Assembly (NCBI RefSeq): GCF_013371465.1
Contig: NZ_JABWDU010000009.1
Span: 204,893-268,892, forward strand
Direction: 5' to 3'
Source of the DNA: Ensifer oleiphilus
GTDB taxonomy: Bacteria; Pseudomonadota; Alphaproteobacteria; Rhizobiales; Rhizobiaceae
Length of the DNA: 64,000 nucleotides
This document shows, piece by piece, positions 35,579-43,950 of the stretch (position 1 is its first letter; each line of letters opens with the position of its first letter). Both the position numbers and the translations under genes were made by a program. The notes below the pieces were generated by a model. The model was not told the origin of the DNA and searched no databases. It saw only the letters and a list, made by a program, of their open reading frames with translations.

Positions 35579-36550
35579 ATGGGTGCACGTGACGACATCG
35601 AACAGCTCGGCAAGCGCATCGGCCAAGCCATTGTCGGCCAGGAGGGCATGATCGAACGCCTGCTGCTCGGTCTCCTGAGCAATGGCCACCTGCTCGTCGA
35701 GGGTCTGCCGGGGCTTGCCAAGACGCGGGCAATCAAGAGCATGGCGAAGAACCTCGACGCCAGGTTATCGCGGATCCAGTTCACGCCCGACCTTCTCCCG
35801 TCCGACATCACCGGCTCGGAAGTCTATTTCACCGAAAGCGGCAAGGGCGAATTCCGCTTTCAGCGGGGCCCGGTCTTTGCCAACCTCATCCTGGCCGACG
35901 AGGTAAACCGCGCGCCGGCGAAAGTGCAGTCCGCTCTGTTGGAGGCGATGGAGGAGCGGCAAGTCACGGTGGGCGGCGCCAGCCATGAACTGCCCGACCT
36001 CTTCATGGTCATGGCGACACAGAACCCGATCGAGCAGGAAGGCACCTATCCCCTGCCTGAGGCGCAGCTCGATCGTTTCCTGATGCACATCCAGGTCGAT
36101 TATCCCGACGCCAAGTCGGAGGCCGAGATCATGCGGCTGGTGCGATCGGAAGAAACGGCCGTCACTTCGAAAGCGAGTTCCGACGAAAAGCTTGCTCAGG
36201 ATGCGGTGTTTTCGGCGCGCAAGGAGATTTCTGCCGTCACCGTATCAAGCGCGATCGAAGATTACATCGTCGCCCTCGTCATGGCGACGCGCTACCCTGA
36301 CAAGCTCGACAAGGACCTCTCCAAATGGATCCAGGTGGGCATCAGCCCGCGCGGCGTCATCGGCCTCGACAAGGTCTCTCGCGCCCATGCATGGCTGAAG
36401 GGCCGAGATTTCGTGACGCCGGATGATGTGCAGGCAACCGTGCACGACATCTTCCGCCACCGGCTCGTTCTTTCCTATGAGGCCCATGCCGGCGGCACGA
36501 CAGCCAACCAGGTCATCGACCGCATCGTGCAGCAGGTTGCTGTCGCTTGA
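35579..36550 (+). CDS. MoxR-type AAA+ ATPase
   Basis: 323 residues. Walker A is GLPGLAKT near residue 45, Walker B is LILADEVNRAP near 105, sensor 1 lies in MATQNPIEQEGTYPLPEAQLD, and the C-terminal lid domain follows. MoxR ATPases act as chaperone-like factors with von Willebrand A proteins to assemble metal- or envelope-associated complexes. I use the ATG at 35579 with a GGGAGGGG site; the longer frame crosses regulatory site d2. It is the first of six tightly packed genes. Confidence 0.93.
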   Translation: MGARDDIEQLGKRIGQAIVGQEGMIERLLLGLLSNGHLLVEGLPGLAKTRAIKSMAKNLDARLSRIQFTPDLLPSDITGSEVYFTESGKGEFRFQRGPVFANLILADEVNRAPAKVQSALLEAMEERQVTVGGASHELPDLFMVMATQNPIEQEGTYPLPEAQLDRFLMHIQVDYPDAKSEAEIMRLVRSEETAVTSKASSDEKLAQDAVFSARKEISAVTVSSAIEDYIVALVMATRYPDKLDKDLSKWIQVGISPRGVIGLDKVSRAHAWLKGRDFVTPDDVQATVHDIFRHRLVLSYEAHAGGTTANQVIDRIVQQVAVA

Positions 36551-36567
36551 GAGATGGAGAAGGTGCG

Positions 36568-37563
36568 ATGGCAATATCCCTGTCCGCATTTGCGAGATCG
36601 AAGGGCATTTCCCGTCCGGAGAAGGTTAAGGCATCGGGCGCCTACACCTCGGTCGACGAACTGGTCGCGCTTGAGGCGATCGCCTGCGACCTGACCTTCC
36701 TGCGCAAGGCGCCGGTGCGGCGATTGATGGCCGGGCGCCATGAATCGCGCATGCGTGGCCGCGGGCTCTCTTTCGAGGAACTGCGGGAATACCTGCCCGG
36801 CGACGACATCCGCGCCATCGACTGGAGGGTAACGGCGCGGACCGGAAAGCCGGTCGTGCGCGTCTATGACGAGGAAAAGGACCGACCGGCGCTCGTGATC
36901 GTCGACCAGCGAATGAACATGTTCTTCGGCAGCCGGCGTGTCATGAAGTCGGTGGCGGCGGCGGAAGTGGCGGCTCTTTGCGCCTGGCGCATCACGGCGC
37001 TCGGCGACCGGGTCGGCGGCTTCGTGTTCGGTGACGAAACCGTCGACGAAGTCCGCCCCCATCGGAGCCGCGATGCCGTCATCCGTTTTGCAGATGTCAT
37101 TGTGCGCCATAACACGGCGCTTAACGCCACATCCGAGGTTGCAAGGGGCGACGAGCAACTGGATCTTGTGCTTTCGACCGTCGCCAACATTGCCAAGCAC
37201 GACCATCTGATCATCGTCATCAGTGATTTCGACGGGCACGGCCTGGAAACGCGCGACATGCTGCTGAAGCTGTCTGCCCATAACGACGTGATCGCCATCC
37301 TGATCTACGATCCCTTCATGCTGGATCTGCCGCGCAAGGGCGACATCGTCGTCAGCGGTGGCGCCGCGCAGGCGGAAGTTCAGTTTGGCCGCGGAAACGT
37401 CCGCGAAGCGATCGACAGCTTTGCCCGCAAGCGCGGGCGCGCGCTGAAGGCATGGCAGGAGGATTTGGGCCTGCCGATGCTGCCCATTTCCTCGGCGGAA
37501 GAGATCGCACCGCAATTGCGCACCATGCTCGGCCAGTTGGCCTGGCGTCAGCGGAGACGGTAG
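36568..37563 (+). CDS. DUF58 family protein
   Basis: 331 residues with the DUF58 signature: GRGLSFEELREYLPGDDIRA near residue 65, then DWRVTARTGKPVVRVYDEE and LVIVDQRMNMFF. DUF58 proteins always travel with MoxR and vWA genes. The region that follows resembles a von Willebrand A fold, but the DxSxS metal site is DQRMN, so metal binding is doubtful. The ATG at 36568 has a GGAGAAGG site; the stop is 3 bp before the next start. Cytoplasmic or membrane-peripheral. Confidence 0.92.
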   Translation: MAISLSAFARSKGISRPEKVKASGAYTSVDELVALEAIACDLTFLRKAPVRRLMAGRHESRMRGRGLSFEELREYLPGDDIRAIDWRVTARTGKPVVRVYDEEKDRPALVIVDQRMNMFFGSRRVMKSVAAAEVAALCAWRITALGDRVGGFVFGDETVDEVRPHRSRDAVIRFADVIVRHNTALNATSEVARGDEQLDLVLSTVANIAKHDHLIIVISDFDGHGLETRDMLLKLSAHNDVIAILIYDPFMLDLPRKGDIVVSGGAAQAEVQFGRGNVREAIDSFARKRGRALKAWQEDLGLPMLPISSAEEIAPQLRTMLGQLAWRQRRR

Positions 37564-37565
37564 CG

Positions 37566-38093
37566 ATGGAGGGCACCACGCCAGCGGTCGATCCCGGGCT
37601 TGCTGCAGCTCTCCGCGGCCTCGCCGACATCACCTTGCCGCCTGATGTCTCGATGTTGCCTCAGACCTGGGCGTGGGCCGTGCTCGCCGCGCTCGTTTTC
37701 CTGGCGTTCGCCTTCTTGCTCTGGCGCTGGTATCGCCACCGTCAGCGCAATCGTTACCGTCGTGAGGCGCTTTGCGAGCTTCGCGAGATCGAAGGGCGTA
37801 TCGGCGCGGCTCGAACACGGGGCCATGCGCTCGCAGCACTGCCCGCCCTTCTCAAGCGCACCGCACTCGCCGTCTGGCCGCGTGAGACGGTTGCCAATCT
37901 GAGCGGCCGCGGCTGGATCGGCTTCCTCGACGCCCATTCCGGTGGCCCTGTCTTTCCGGCAGCGGCAGCACATTTCTTCGAAGAGGCGGAATATCGTGGG
38001 CCGGCGGCGTTGGCATCTGTCCCCGAACCCGAAGCGAGGGCCCACATCGCTGCGGCACGCCATTGGATCGAGGCGCATCATGTACGTCCTTGA
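37566..38093 (+). CDS. DUF4381 family membrane protein
   Basis: 175 residues. An N-terminal periplasmic stretch (MEGTTPAVDPGLAAALRGL) is followed by one membrane segment near residues 36-58 (AWAVLAALVFLAFAFLLWRW) and a cytoplasmic helical domain with RRYRREAL-like basic residues. This is the usual DUF4381 protein in MoxR/Bat operons, probably a membrane anchor for the complex. It overlaps the next gene by 14 bp. Confidence 0.85.
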   Translation: MEGTTPAVDPGLAAALRGLADITLPPDVSMLPQTWAWAVLAALVFLAFAFLLWRWYRHRQRNRYRREALCELREIEGRIGAARTRGHALAALPALLKRTALAVWPRETVANLSGRGWIGFLDAHSGGPVFPAAAAHFFEEAEYRGPAALASVPEPEARAHIAAARHWIEAHHVRP

Positions 38094-39084
38094 TCATTCG
38101 TGGCTGCTCGTCCTTCTGCCGCTTCCCGTCATCATCTGGTGGCTGTTGCCGGCCTATCGCGAGCAATCGGCGGCAGTCCGCATCCCATTCTTCAAGGACA
38201 TCACCGCGGCGGCGGGCATCGGGGCGACCGAGGGGTCGGTGGTGCCGAAGACCAATCTCGGGCAAAAACTGATTGCGCCGATCTGCTGGATCCTGATCGT
38301 CCTGGCGCTGGCACGGCCGCAATACATCGAGCCGCCGATCGAAAAGACCGAACCGCAGCGTGACCTGATGCTGGCGATCGACCTTTCGCAATCGATGGAC
38401 ACCCGCGACTTTCACGATCCGGCCGGCAATCTGCAGGCCCGTGTCGACGCCGTACACACCGTCGTTGCCGATTTCATCGACAAGCGCCCCGAGGACCGCC
38501 TCGGCCTCATCGCCTTTGGCGATGCCCCCTACCCGCTTGTGCCGTTCACGCTCGACCACAGGACGGTCCGGGCGATGCTGGCGGACAGCCTGCCGGGCAT
38601 GGCCGGCCCGCGCACCGCGATCGGCGATGCGATCGGCCTGGCGATCAAGATGTTCGAGGAAAGCACCGCACCGGACAAGGTTCTGATCCTTTTGACCGAC
38701 GGCAACGACACCGCCAGCAAGATGCCGCCCGACAAGGCGGCCGGCATTGCCAGCGAGAAGCACATCGTCATCCACACCGTCGGCATTGGTGACCCCAATG
38801 CACAAGGGGAGCAGAAGCTCGACACGGCAGTTCTGCAAGAGATCGCCACCGCCACGCACGGCCGATACTTCTTCGGCCAGGATCAGGCCTCCCTCCAGAA
38901 CATCTACGAGCTTCTCGACCAGTTGACGCCGGAAAACCAGAAGATCTTGTCCTGGCGGCCGCGCATCGAATTGTTCCACTATCCGCTTGGCGCGGCATTG
39001 ATCCTGGTCCTCGTCTATCACTCGATCATGTGGCTGCTCTCGGCGCGGACGGACCGGCGGCGCGAAAAGGAGGCGGATGCATGA
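38080..39084 (+). CDS. BatA-like membrane protein with von Willebrand A domain
   Basis: 334 residues. Two N-terminal membrane segments, a vWA domain with an intact metal site (DLSQSMD, DxSxS) near residue 95, further metal-site residues in GPRTAIGDAIG and LLTDGNDT, and a C-terminal membrane segment. Bat proteins form envelope complexes with MoxR and BatD. The ATG at 38080 (MYVLDHSWLL) lies inside the previous gene. Overlaps the next gene by 4 bp. Confidence 0.93.
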   Translation: MYVLDHSWLLVLLPLPVIIWWLLPAYREQSAAVRIPFFKDITAAAGIGATEGSVVPKTNLGQKLIAPICWILIVLALARPQYIEPPIEKTEPQRDLMLAIDLSQSMDTRDFHDPAGNLQARVDAVHTVVADFIDKRPEDRLGLIAFGDAPYPLVPFTLDHRTVRAMLADSLPGMAGPRTAIGDAIGLAIKMFEESTAPDKVLILLTDGNDTASKMPPDKAAGIASEKHIVIHTVGIGDPNAQGEQKLDTAVLQEIATATHGRYFFGQDQASLQNIYELLDQLTPENQKILSWRPRIELFHYPLGAALILVLVYHSIMWLLSARTDRRREKEADA

Positions 39085-40652
39085 TCGCCGACTTCCATTT
39101 CCTCCGGCCCCTCTGGCTGCTTGCACTCGTCGCCGTGCCTTTGCTCGTCGTAGTTATCGGCAGGCGCACCGACGTGCGTGCGCAATGGCAGGGCATGATC
39201 GCACCGCATCTTCTCGATCATCTGCTGATCGAGAAAGGCGGCAAACGCCGGTTCCACCCCGTTCATCTGACCGCTGCCCTGATTGCGATCGCCGCGATCG
39301 CCACAGCCGGCCCCACATGGCAGCGCGAAAAGCCGCCCTTCGTCGAAGATACCGCACCGCTGGCGATTGCCATCGACTTGACCGCGACGATGAATGCCAC
39401 CGATCTCTCACCCACGAGGCTCGAGCGGACCAAGCTGAAGGTGCAGGATATTCTCGCGCTGCGAAAGGGTGCCCGCACGGCCCTGTTTGCCTATGCCGGC
39501 ACCGCCCACATGGTGCTGCCGCTCACCGACGACGCCAACCTGATCAGAACCTATGTTGCTGCCCTTTCGCCAGGCATCATGCCGGTGGCCGGCAAGAACA
39601 CCGGCAAGGCACTACAGGTGGTGGAAGACGCGCTTTCTGGCGAGGCCGTGCCGGGCACGATCCTGTTCATGACGGATGGCGTCGAACGCACGGCGTTCGA
39701 CGCCTTTGCGCACTACAAGGGACGCAACGACCTGATGGTACTCGGCATCGGCACCGCCGACGGTGGCCCGGTGAAGACGGCCGACGGTCAGTTTCTGACG
39801 GATGCGACGGGCGCGCGGGTCCGCGCCAAACTGGACGTCGACGCGCTGAAGGCGTTGCAGGCGGCCTCGGCAACTCAGGTCGCAACGGTCACGCCCGACG
39901 ATGCCGACGTGCGCTGGATCGTCAGGCGCATCCAGACGAGCTTCGCGCAGAAGACCGCTGAAGGCCTGACGCGCTGGTACGACGCCGGCTGGTGGCTGAC
40001 CATTCCGATCGCGATCCTTGCCGCACTCTGGTTCCGTCGCGGCTGGTCGGTCCGCTGGGCTGTTTTTGTGATCGCCATCGGCACGGCGCTGCCGGGCACA
40101 AGAGTGGAAGCAGCCGAGCGCAGCTTTGCCGATCTCTGGTTCACGCCCGACCAGAAGGGACAGCGCGCCGTCGATCGCGGTGATTTCCAGGGTGCCGCCG
40201 GCGATTTCACCGATCCGGCCTGGCAGGGCGTAGCTCTCTATCGCATCGGCCGATACCAGGATGCCATCAATGCCTTCGCGCAAGGCGATACAGCCGAAAG
40301 CTACTACAATCAGGGCAATGCCCTGATGCATCTCGACAAGGTCGAGGAGGCGGTTGCCGCCTACCAGCAGGCGCTCAAGCAGCGGCCGGACTGGCCCGAA
40401 GCCAAGCAGAACCTTGCGGTCGCCGAGAAACGCAAGGCCGACAAGGACAAGCAGGATCAGGACGCCGAGCAGGAAGCGGCCGGCCTCGACCCGGACCAGG
40501 TCCAGTTCGACGACAAGGGCACGAAGGGCAAGGAAGGCACCGTCCCGGGCGCGCCGCAGACGGCCGAGATGTGGATGCGCAATATCCAGGTCTCGCCCGC
40601 CGATCTGCTGGCGCGGAAATTCGCGATCGAAGCGAAGGATGCGCAGCCATGA
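39081..40652 (+). CDS. BatB/BatC-like membrane protein: vWA domain plus TPR
   Basis: 523 residues joining a BatB-like vWA domain and a BatC-like TPR region. There are N-terminal membrane segments, a vWA domain whose first metal motif reads DLTATM (DxTxT in place of DxSxS), and a further membrane segment pair near residue 310. TPR repeats follow from about 390 (ESYYNQGNALMHLDKVEEAV), with a Lys/Asp/Gln-rich charged tail. In other bacteria BatB and BatC are often separate; the fusion is known. The altered motif may weaken metal binding. The ATGA overlap with the previous gene shows translational coupling. Confidence 0.9.
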   Translation: MIADFHFLRPLWLLALVAVPLLVVVIGRRTDVRAQWQGMIAPHLLDHLLIEKGGKRRFHPVHLTAALIAIAAIATAGPTWQREKPPFVEDTAPLAIAIDLTATMNATDLSPTRLERTKLKVQDILALRKGARTALFAYAGTAHMVLPLTDDANLIRTYVAALSPGIMPVAGKNTGKALQVVEDALSGEAVPGTILFMTDGVERTAFDAFAHYKGRNDLMVLGIGTADGGPVKTADGQFLTDATGARVRAKLDVDALKALQAASATQVATVTPDDADVRWIVRRIQTSFAQKTAEGLTRWYDAGWWLTIPIAILAALWFRRGWSVRWAVFVIAIGTALPGTRVEAAERSFADLWFTPDQKGQRAVDRGDFQGAAGDFTDPAWQGVALYRIGRYQDAINAFAQGDTAESYYNQGNALMHLDKVEEAVAAYQQALKQRPDWPEAKQNLAVAEKRKADKDKQDQDAEQEAAGLDPDQVQFDDKGTKGKEGTVPGAPQTAEMWMRNIQVSPADLLARKFAIEAKDAQP

Positions 40653-42010
40653 CCCTTCGCATCTGGCCTACCCTCCTTGTGTTCACGGCCTTCTGGCTGT
40701 CGTTGGCAAACCCGGCGCTCGCGGCCGAGCCCTTCGCGCGCGCCACGCTCGTCACCAAGGGAACGATCTACGCCGGGCAGCAGGTAGAAATCGACGTCGA
40801 CGTGTTCGCGCCGAACTATTTTCTGTCTCCGCCGGAGTTTCCGCTGTTCGACCTACCCGGCACTGTCGTCACGATGCCCGACGATCGCGGCCTGAACCTC
40901 AACGAAACCATCAACGGTGCCGCCTTTTCCGGGATCCGCAAGACCTACATGATCACCCCGCAGGCAGCCGGCGACTACGTATTGCCGTCGGTCGATATCC
41001 CATTCGGCTACGCCGCCGTTCCGGGCGAGACCACGCAAGCGCGGGTGAAACTGCCGGCTCTGCGGTTTACGGTCACGGCCGTACCGGGGGGCGCTGCCGG
41101 CCAGCCGGCCGTCACCGCCGCGAAGGTGACGATCACCCAAACCTTCGACCGTGACCCCGCCAGCCTCAGCGCCGGTGACGCCCTGGTACGCACCGTCGCC
41201 GTCAACGCTCAAGGGCTGGCGGCGATGATGATCCCGGAGCCGTCCTTCGATGCGCCAGAAGGCGCGCGGGTCTATATCCACGATCCCGCTTTATCCGACG
41301 ACAAATCCGACCGGGGCGAGTTCCGCGGTGGTATTCGCAAGGATACGGCCACCTATGTTTTTGCGAAGGCCGGGGACTATAAGATCCCTGCGATCACGTT
41401 GCAGTGGTTCGATCCGGCCCTCGGCAAAGCCCAATCGGCCGAGGCACCTGGGGCCAAGGTGTCGGTGGCCGCAGCACCTGCACGTGAGACCGATCTTGCG
41501 CCGCCATCCCCATCGCCGGACAAAGCGCCCTTCGACTGGTTATGGTGGGTTGCCGCTGGCCTTGCCGTCGCGGCATTTGCGCTCTTTATCCATCTTGCCG
41601 CCATTTTGGCTGGTCGCGTCCAGGCGTGGTTTGACGAAGTGCAGGCGGACAGAGCGCAGTCCGAACCCACGGCCTTCCGTCGCGTCGGCGAGGGATGCCG
41701 CAGCGGCGACGCCCACCGTCTTGAAGCGGCGATCGACGCATGGTCGCGCATGACGGGGAATGTGCCGTTGACGCAGTGGCTCGACCGCTTTGCCGACCCC
41801 GGGACAAAGGCAGCCTTCTCCCAACACCAGCAGTCGCTTTATCGGCTTGCGGAAGCGACGCCGACGCCAGATCTCCTGCCGCTCAGGGCCGGTCTCAGCA
41901 AGGCGAGACGTCGCTGGCTAGAACAGACCTCTGACATCGAGTCCGCGCCAGCCAACGAACTGCCCGATCTCAATCCGACACTGGAGGCCGACTTGCCGAC
42001 CGCTCGATAG
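40649..42010 (+). CDS. BatD-like envelope protein
   Basis: 453 residues. A signal peptide ends near residue 26 (LANPALAAE). The periplasmic part is rich in beta-strand and immunoglobulin-like stretches (VTKGTIYAGQQVEIDVDVF). One membrane segment follows near residue 295 (WLWWVAAGLAVAAFALFIHLA), then a short cytoplasmic helical tail. This matches BatD, the large periplasmic partner of BatA/BatB. It is the last gene of the six-gene operon; the stop is followed by an intergenic region holding site e. Confidence 0.87.
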   Translation: MTLRIWPTLLVFTAFWLSLANPALAAEPFARATLVTKGTIYAGQQVEIDVDVFAPNYFLSPPEFPLFDLPGTVVTMPDDRGLNLNETINGAAFSGIRKTYMITPQAAGDYVLPSVDIPFGYAAVPGETTQARVKLPALRFTVTAVPGGAAGQPAVTAAKVTITQTFDRDPASLSAGDALVRTVAVNAQGLAAMMIPEPSFDAPEGARVYIHDPALSDDKSDRGEFRGGIRKDTATYVFAKAGDYKIPAITLQWFDPALGKAQSAEAPGAKVSVAAAPARETDLAPPSPSPDKAPFDWLWWVAAGLAVAAFALFIHLAAILAGRVQAWFDEVQADRAQSEPTAFRRVGEGCRSGDAHRLEAAIDAWSRMTGNVPLTQWLDRFADPGTKAAFSQHQQSLYRLAEATPTPDLLPLRAGLSKARRRWLEQTSDIESAPANELPDLNPTLEADLPTAR

Positions 42011-42050
42011 CGCTCGCAAGCTCGGACGTAACGGCGCGAAGCAACCCTTC

Positions 42051-42067
42051 GTAACTGTTACGTACTT
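42051..42067 (+). promoter_or_regulatory. GTWAC-GTTAC element, site e (sulfatase)
   Basis: GTAACTGTTACGTACTT, exact consensus, pointing right. It ends 99 bp upstream of the sulfatase ATG at 42166. Extra GTAAC at 42027-42031. The Bat operon upstream reads toward it, so the sulfatase has its own control. Confidence 0.75.
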
Positions 42068-42165
42068 GTCGGCTACACCCGCCTCAACTCACAGTCCAGC
42101 GGTACGATCCAAGACTTTGCCTGCCAGACCGAAAGCAATCCATCGTGGCCTCAGGGAGACATGAG

Positions 42166-43813
42166 ATGCCAATTGATATGAAGAGCGCCTTAGGCCTGCT
42201 GGCTGCTTCAGCAGTCCGCAGGTCAATAAAGCCGAAAGCGCTTGCGCTTGCCGGAACCGTGCTGATGTCGACCTTCTCGACGTCGCCCTTGCCAGCCTTC
42301 GCGCAGGATGCAGCCAAGCCCAACATTCTCGTTATTTTTGGCGACGACATCGGTCAGACCAATATCAGCGCCTATTCCATGGGCGTGATGGGCTACAAAA
42401 CTCCGAACATCGATCGGCTTGCCAGCGAGGGCGTGCTGTTCACCGACTATTACGCCGAAAACAGCTGCACAGCCGGCCGATCCACCTTCATCACTGGTCA
42501 GTCGGTGCTTCGCACCGGCATGTCGAAAGTCGGCGCTCCCGGTGCACCCGTCGGCATTCAGGCCCGCGACGTAACGATTGCGCAGGCGCTGAAGCCGCTC
42601 GGTTACGCGACGGGCCAGTTTGGCAAGAACCACCTTGGCGACAAGGACGAGTATTTGCCGACCGCCCATGGCTTCGACGAATTCTTCGGCAACCTCTATC
42701 ACCTCAACGCCGAGGAAGAGCCGGAGCGCCCCTATTGGCCGAAGGATCCAAACGACCCCTTCGTCAAGAACTTCTCGCCACGCGGCGTGTTGCATACCTT
42801 TGCCGATGGCAAGATCGAGGATACCGGTGCGCTCAACACCAAGCGCATGGAAACGATCGACGACGAGACCACGGCGGCGGCTATCGGCTTCATGGAAAAG
42901 CAGGTGAAGGAAGGCAAACCTTTCTTCACCTGGATGAACACGACACGCATGCATCTGTTCACCCATGTGCGGCCTGAATACCAGGGCCAGAGCGGCATGC
43001 CGGGCAACGAATATGCGGACGGCATGATCGAGCATGACAACGATGTCGGCAAGCTGCTGAAGGCGATCGACGACCTGAAGATCGCCGACAACACCATCGT
43101 TGTCTACGCCACCGACAACGGGCCCAATCAGTTCTCGTGGCCGGACGCGGCAACGACACCCTTCCGCAGCGAGAAGGATACCAATTGGGAAGGCGCCTTC
43201 CGCGTCCCCGCCATGATCCGCTGGCCGGGCAAGATCAAGCCCGGCGTCTCCAACGAAATGATCTCGGGGTCTCGACTGGTTCCCGACGCTGCTGGCAGCC
43301 GCTGGCGACAAAGACATCAAGGATCGCCTGCTGAAGGGAGCCAAGCTTGGCGACAAGGACTTCAAGGTCCACCTCGACGGCTACAACCAGCTTCCCTATC
43401 TGACCGGGGAGCAGCCGAAGAGCGCGCGCAACGAGTTCTTCTATTTCAACGACGACGCCAAGCTTGTCGCCATGCGATGGGACAACTGGAAGGCCGTCTT
43501 TTGCGAAATGCGCAAGCCAGGCGGTTTCGAAGTGTGGCAGGATCCCTTCGTGTGCCTCCGCGTTCCGAAAATCTTCAACCTGAGAATGGATCCGTATGAA
43601 CGCGCGGACACGGTTTCCGACCAGTACAACGACTGGCTGACAAAGAACGTCTACCTGGTGGCAATCGCGACGATGAAAGCTTCTGTTTTCCTTGAAAGCT
43701 TCATCGACTATCCGCCGAGCCAGAAGCCCGCGAGCTTCTCGGTTGACCAGGTCGAGGAAGGCGTGCATGCCAAGATCGACGAGATCATGAAGAAGGCCCC
43801 GGCCGCTCAATAA
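42166..43813 (+). pseudogene. Arylsulfatase (type I), interrupted by one frameshift
   Basis: Type I sulfatases hydrolyse sulfate esters with a formylglycine made from the Cys of CxPxR/CxAxR. Here the motif is C101-TAGR in NSCTAGRSTFITGQ, preceded by metal-binding GDDIGQ at 59-64 and followed by a FGKNHLGD block. The N-terminus carries a twin-arginine-like signal (AVRRSIKPKALALAG), consistent with export after cytoplasmic maturation by the nearby FGE. The frame is broken at the GGGG run at 43266-43269: removing one G restores SGLDWFPTLLAAAGDKD and a frame running to 43813, about 549 residues. As given, translation continues in the wrong frame to 43599. A homopolymer indel is a common sequencing error. 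ATG at 42166 has a GGGAGA site. Confidence 0.86.
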
Positions 43814-43819
43814 ACTGAA

Positions 43820-43852
43820 AAAGGCGGCGCTCGTCCGAGCGCCGCCTTTTCT
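43820..43852 (+). terminator. Rho-independent terminator
   Basis: AAAGGCGGCGCTCG (43820-43833) pairs perfectly with CGAGCGCCGCCTTT (43836-43849), followed by more T. It lies just after the restored sulfatase stop at 43813, which supports that frame as the true one. Confidence 0.88.
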
Positions 43853-43950
43853 TTCCTGGCATTTAGAACCTATGGTGAGCCGGATTGACCGCAAAGAGTT
43901 CCGTGCCCGTACACTCGGTCGATGTCGACGGGTCCAACGAGAGACAGGGC

